Shown: piece by piece, positions 4,441 through 6,150 of the stretch | Numbering within the stretch: the first letter of the stretch is position 1 | How the letters are laid out: each line of letters opens with the position of its first letter | From: an uncultured bacterium | GTDB taxonomy: Bacteria; Actinomycetota; Coriobacteriia; Coriobacteriales; Coriobacteriaceae | Direction: 5' to 3' | Length of the DNA stretch: 6,150 nt | Assembly (NCBI GenBank): GCA_905215945.1 | Contig: CAJMRZ010000096.1 | Location: 1-6,150, forward strand | Position numbers and translations under genes: made by a program | Notes under the pieces: generated by a model | What the model was told of the DNA's origin: nothing | Database searches by the model: none | What the model saw: only the letters and a program-made list of their open reading frames with translations

Positions 4441-5820
4441 CTAATGCACAAACATGCGCACGAACTTGTGCTTCCAGCTTGCGTAGGGCGCATATCGAAA
4501 CGGCACGTCCAGCCAGGTTGCCTTGTTCACGATACTCTTCTTGTGGCTAAACGTATCGAAGCTCTCGCGTCCATGGTACTGCCCCATACCGCTCGCGCCC
4601 ATGCCGCCAAAGCCCATATGGCTCGTAGCCAAGTGCATGATCGTGTCGTTGACACAGCCACCGCCAAATGGCACGTAACGCACAAAGCGCTGCTGAGCTG
4701 CGCGATCCTGGCTAAAGATATACAGGGCCAGCGGCGTCGGACGATCCGTAATAAACGCTTCGGCCTCGTCTAGGCTCTCAAACGTCAGCACCGGCAAGAT
4801 GGGACCGAAGATCTCCTCCTGCATCACGGCGTCATCGGGGGTCACGCCGTCCAAAATCGTCGGCTCGATCTTCAGCGACGACTCGCGCGCCGTGCCTCCC
4901 AGCACGACCTTATCGGGATCGATCAGCCCGCGCACGCGCGCAAAATGCTTGGCGTTGACGATATGCCCGTAATCCTCGTTGTCGAGCGGATGCTCGCCAA
5001 ACATACGGCGGGCCTCCTCCTTGATGAAGCCCAACAGCTCGTCGTGCACGCGCGCATCGACCAGCAGGTAGTCGGGCGCCACGCAGGTCTGCCCCACGTT
5101 GAGCCATTTACCAAAGGCGATGCGCCGTGCCGCGACCTTCAAGTTTGCCGTCGCATCCACGATGCAGGGACTCTTTCCGCCCAGCTCAAGCGTCACGGGC
5201 GTAAGGTTTTTACTTGCGCGCTCCATGACGAGCTTGCCGACCGGAACGCTACCGGTAAAGAAAATCTTGTCCCAGCACTCGTCGAGCAGCGCTTCGTTTT
5301 CGGCGCGCCCGCCCTCGACAACCGTCACCAGGCGCGGATCAAATGCCTCTTCACAGATTTGCTTGAGCACCGCGCTCGATGTCGGAGCATAGGCGCTCGG
5401 CTTGATGACCACGGTATTGCCCGCGGCAAGAGCGCCGGCGAGCGGCTCGAGTGTTAGCAAAAACGGGTAGTTCCAGGGCGCCATGATGAGCGTGACGCCA
5501 TAGGGCACGGCTTGCGTTTTGCACACACTCACGGCGTTGGCAAGGTCACACGGACGCAGGCGCGGACGACTCCATCGAGCCACATGAGCGATCTGATGAC
5601 GAATCTCGGAAAGCGACGTTCCAATCTCGCACATATATGCCTCGTCATGCGACTTTCCCAAATCGGTCTTGAGCGCATGAGCAATATCGGCCTCGTGCGC
5701 CCGTACCGCATCGCGTAAACTCACGAGCGCGCGACGTCGGGCATCAACATCAAACGTAGCGTGCGTTTTAAAGTAAGTGCGCTGATCGCCGACGATGCGC
5801 GCAATTTCCTCGGTGTTCAT
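4441..5820 (-). CDS. NAD(P)-dependent aldehyde dehydrogenase, ALDH3 type
   Basis: A 459-aa cytoplasmic enzyme that oxidises aldehydes to carboxylic acids with NAD+ or NADP+. The catalytic set is complete: Asn117 in PWNYPF (115-120), the cofactor-site lysine in IKPS (139-142), FTGS (188-191), general base Glu212 in LELGGK, nucleophile Cys246 in GQTC, and EEIFGP (335-340). The PWNYPF form, the short N-terminus and the C-terminal FSHKKS (424-429) followed by an Arg/Tyr-rich tail are typical of the ALDH3 class, which acts on medium- or long-chain and aromatic aldehydes. AGGAGGG (complement of 5825-5831) lies 4 bases before the start. The gene lies 9 bases after an iron alcohol dehydrogenase gene, so an alcohol can be carried to an acid, or the reverse, by one operon. 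The physiological substrate is not visible. It ends at a terminator. Confidence 0.95.
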   Translation of the reverse strand: MNTEEIARIVGDQRTYFKTHATFDVDARRRALVSLRDAVRAHEADIAHALKTDLGKSHDEAYMCEIGTSLSEIRHQIAHVARWSRPRLRPCDLANAVSVCKTQAVPYGVTLIMAPWNYPFLLTLEPLAGALAAGNTVVIKPSAYAPTSSAVLKQICEEAFDPRLVTVVEGGRAENEALLDECWDKIFFTGSVPVGKLVMERASKNLTPVTLELGGKSPCIVDATANLKVAARRIAFGKWLNVGQTCVAPDYLLVDARVHDELLGFIKEEARRMFGEHPLDNEDYGHIVNAKHFARVRGLIDPDKVVLGGTARESSLKIEPTILDGVTPDDAVMQEEIFGPILPVLTFESLDEAEAFITDRPTPLALYIFSQDRAAQQRFVRYVPFGGGCVNDTIMHLATSHMGFGGMGASGMGQYHGRESFDTFSHKKSIVNKATWLDVPFRYAPYASWKHKFVRMFVH

Positions 5821-5829
5821 GGCACCCTC

Positions 5830-6150
5830 CTAGTTCTCGTCCTCAAACATACCACCCGCGACGACCTCGTACATACGCTCGAGCTCCAAACGGTCCATCA
5901 AAAGCGGAACGGGGTACAGGGGATTGGCCCCGGCATCGGCATGCGCCGCCATTTCGGGAATGTCAGAGCGGCGAATGCCCGTCACATATTTGGGAATGCC
6001 CAAGGCGGCGTTCATGCGGTCGACCCAATCGATAAATGCCTCGGCAGCCAGGCTATCCTGCGCGTTAGCCGGCGCAATGCCCGCCATGCGGGCGAGATCA
6101 GCGAGCTTAGGAGCAGCAGCTTCGCCATAGACGCGAAGCATGTGCGGCAG
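5830..6150 (-). CDS. Iron-containing alcohol dehydrogenase, C-terminal part
   Basis: An open frame enters from the right edge and ends at TAG 5830-5832, giving the last 106 residues (starting LPHMLRVYG) of a group III, iron-dependent alcohol dehydrogenase. The visible part is the helical C-terminal domain: LPH near the start (as in the family's LLPH segment), then ...FIDWVDRMNAALGIP, RRSDIPEMA, and the typical ADAGANPLYPVPLLMD with a following ERMYE helix. The NAD-binding N-terminal domain and the metal-binding Asp and His residues lie outside the window. The family interconverts alcohols and aldehydes with NAD(P)H, often in fermentation. An internal ATG at 6141 is not the true start, because the frame continues upstream in family-like sequence. 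Its stop codon overlaps the ribosome binding site of the next gene, indicating a shared transcript. Confidence 0.9.
   Translation of the reverse strand: MPHMLRVYGEAAAPKLADLARMAGIAPANAQDSLAAEAFIDWVDRMNAALGIPKYVTGIRRSDIPEMAAHADAGANPLYPVPLLMDRLELERMYEVVAGGMFEDEN

Overview
The window reads as a piece of a moderately high-GC bacterial chromosome. The pyrE and aldehyde dehydrogenase lines I counted run at 39-42 G+C per 60 bases. Protein styles (an actinobacterial-type PyrE, an ALDH3-type dehydrogenase beside an iron alcohol dehydrogenase) and the many intergenic palindromes suggest a gut Coriobacteriia such as Collinsella. That assignment rests on recognition and was not tested by any search.

Left part (1-1833): one + strand gene encodes a self-inhibited Fic AMP-transferase with a C-terminal winged-helix domain. 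Three sampled lines of this gene hold 29-31 G+C per 60 bases, clearly below its neighbours. Two tandem copies of a dyad, GTTATTAGA-N14-TCTAATAAC, set 50 bp apart, lie just upstream, and the second one encloses a -10-like hexamer. The gene sits between two copies of a hairpin repeat. It is followed by about 420 bp of non-coding DNA with a degenerate 108-bp tandem repeat and a strong terminator. This looks like an acquired, probably self-regulated cassette.

Middle part (1834-4015), all main genes on the - strand: pyrE (orotate phosphoribosyltransferase) ends at a hairpin and then the terminator. Upstream of pyrE is a spacer with a TTGACATGTCAA palindrome, a 23-codon + strand ORF with a perfect Shine-Dalgarno sequence, and a palindromic repeat. 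Next comes a compact three-gene cluster, transcribed HIRAN-domain protein, then a highly charged 59-aa protein, then a calcineurin-like metallophosphoesterase.

Right part (4016-6150): an AT-richer spacer carries a 27-aa hydrophobic peptide gene (- strand) resembling holin-like or type I toxin peptides. An ALDH3-type aldehyde dehydrogenase follows, with a terminator just past its stop. Nine bases upstream of it is the 3' end of an iron-containing alcohol dehydrogenase that runs off the window. These last two form an operon for alcohol/aldehyde/acid interconversion.
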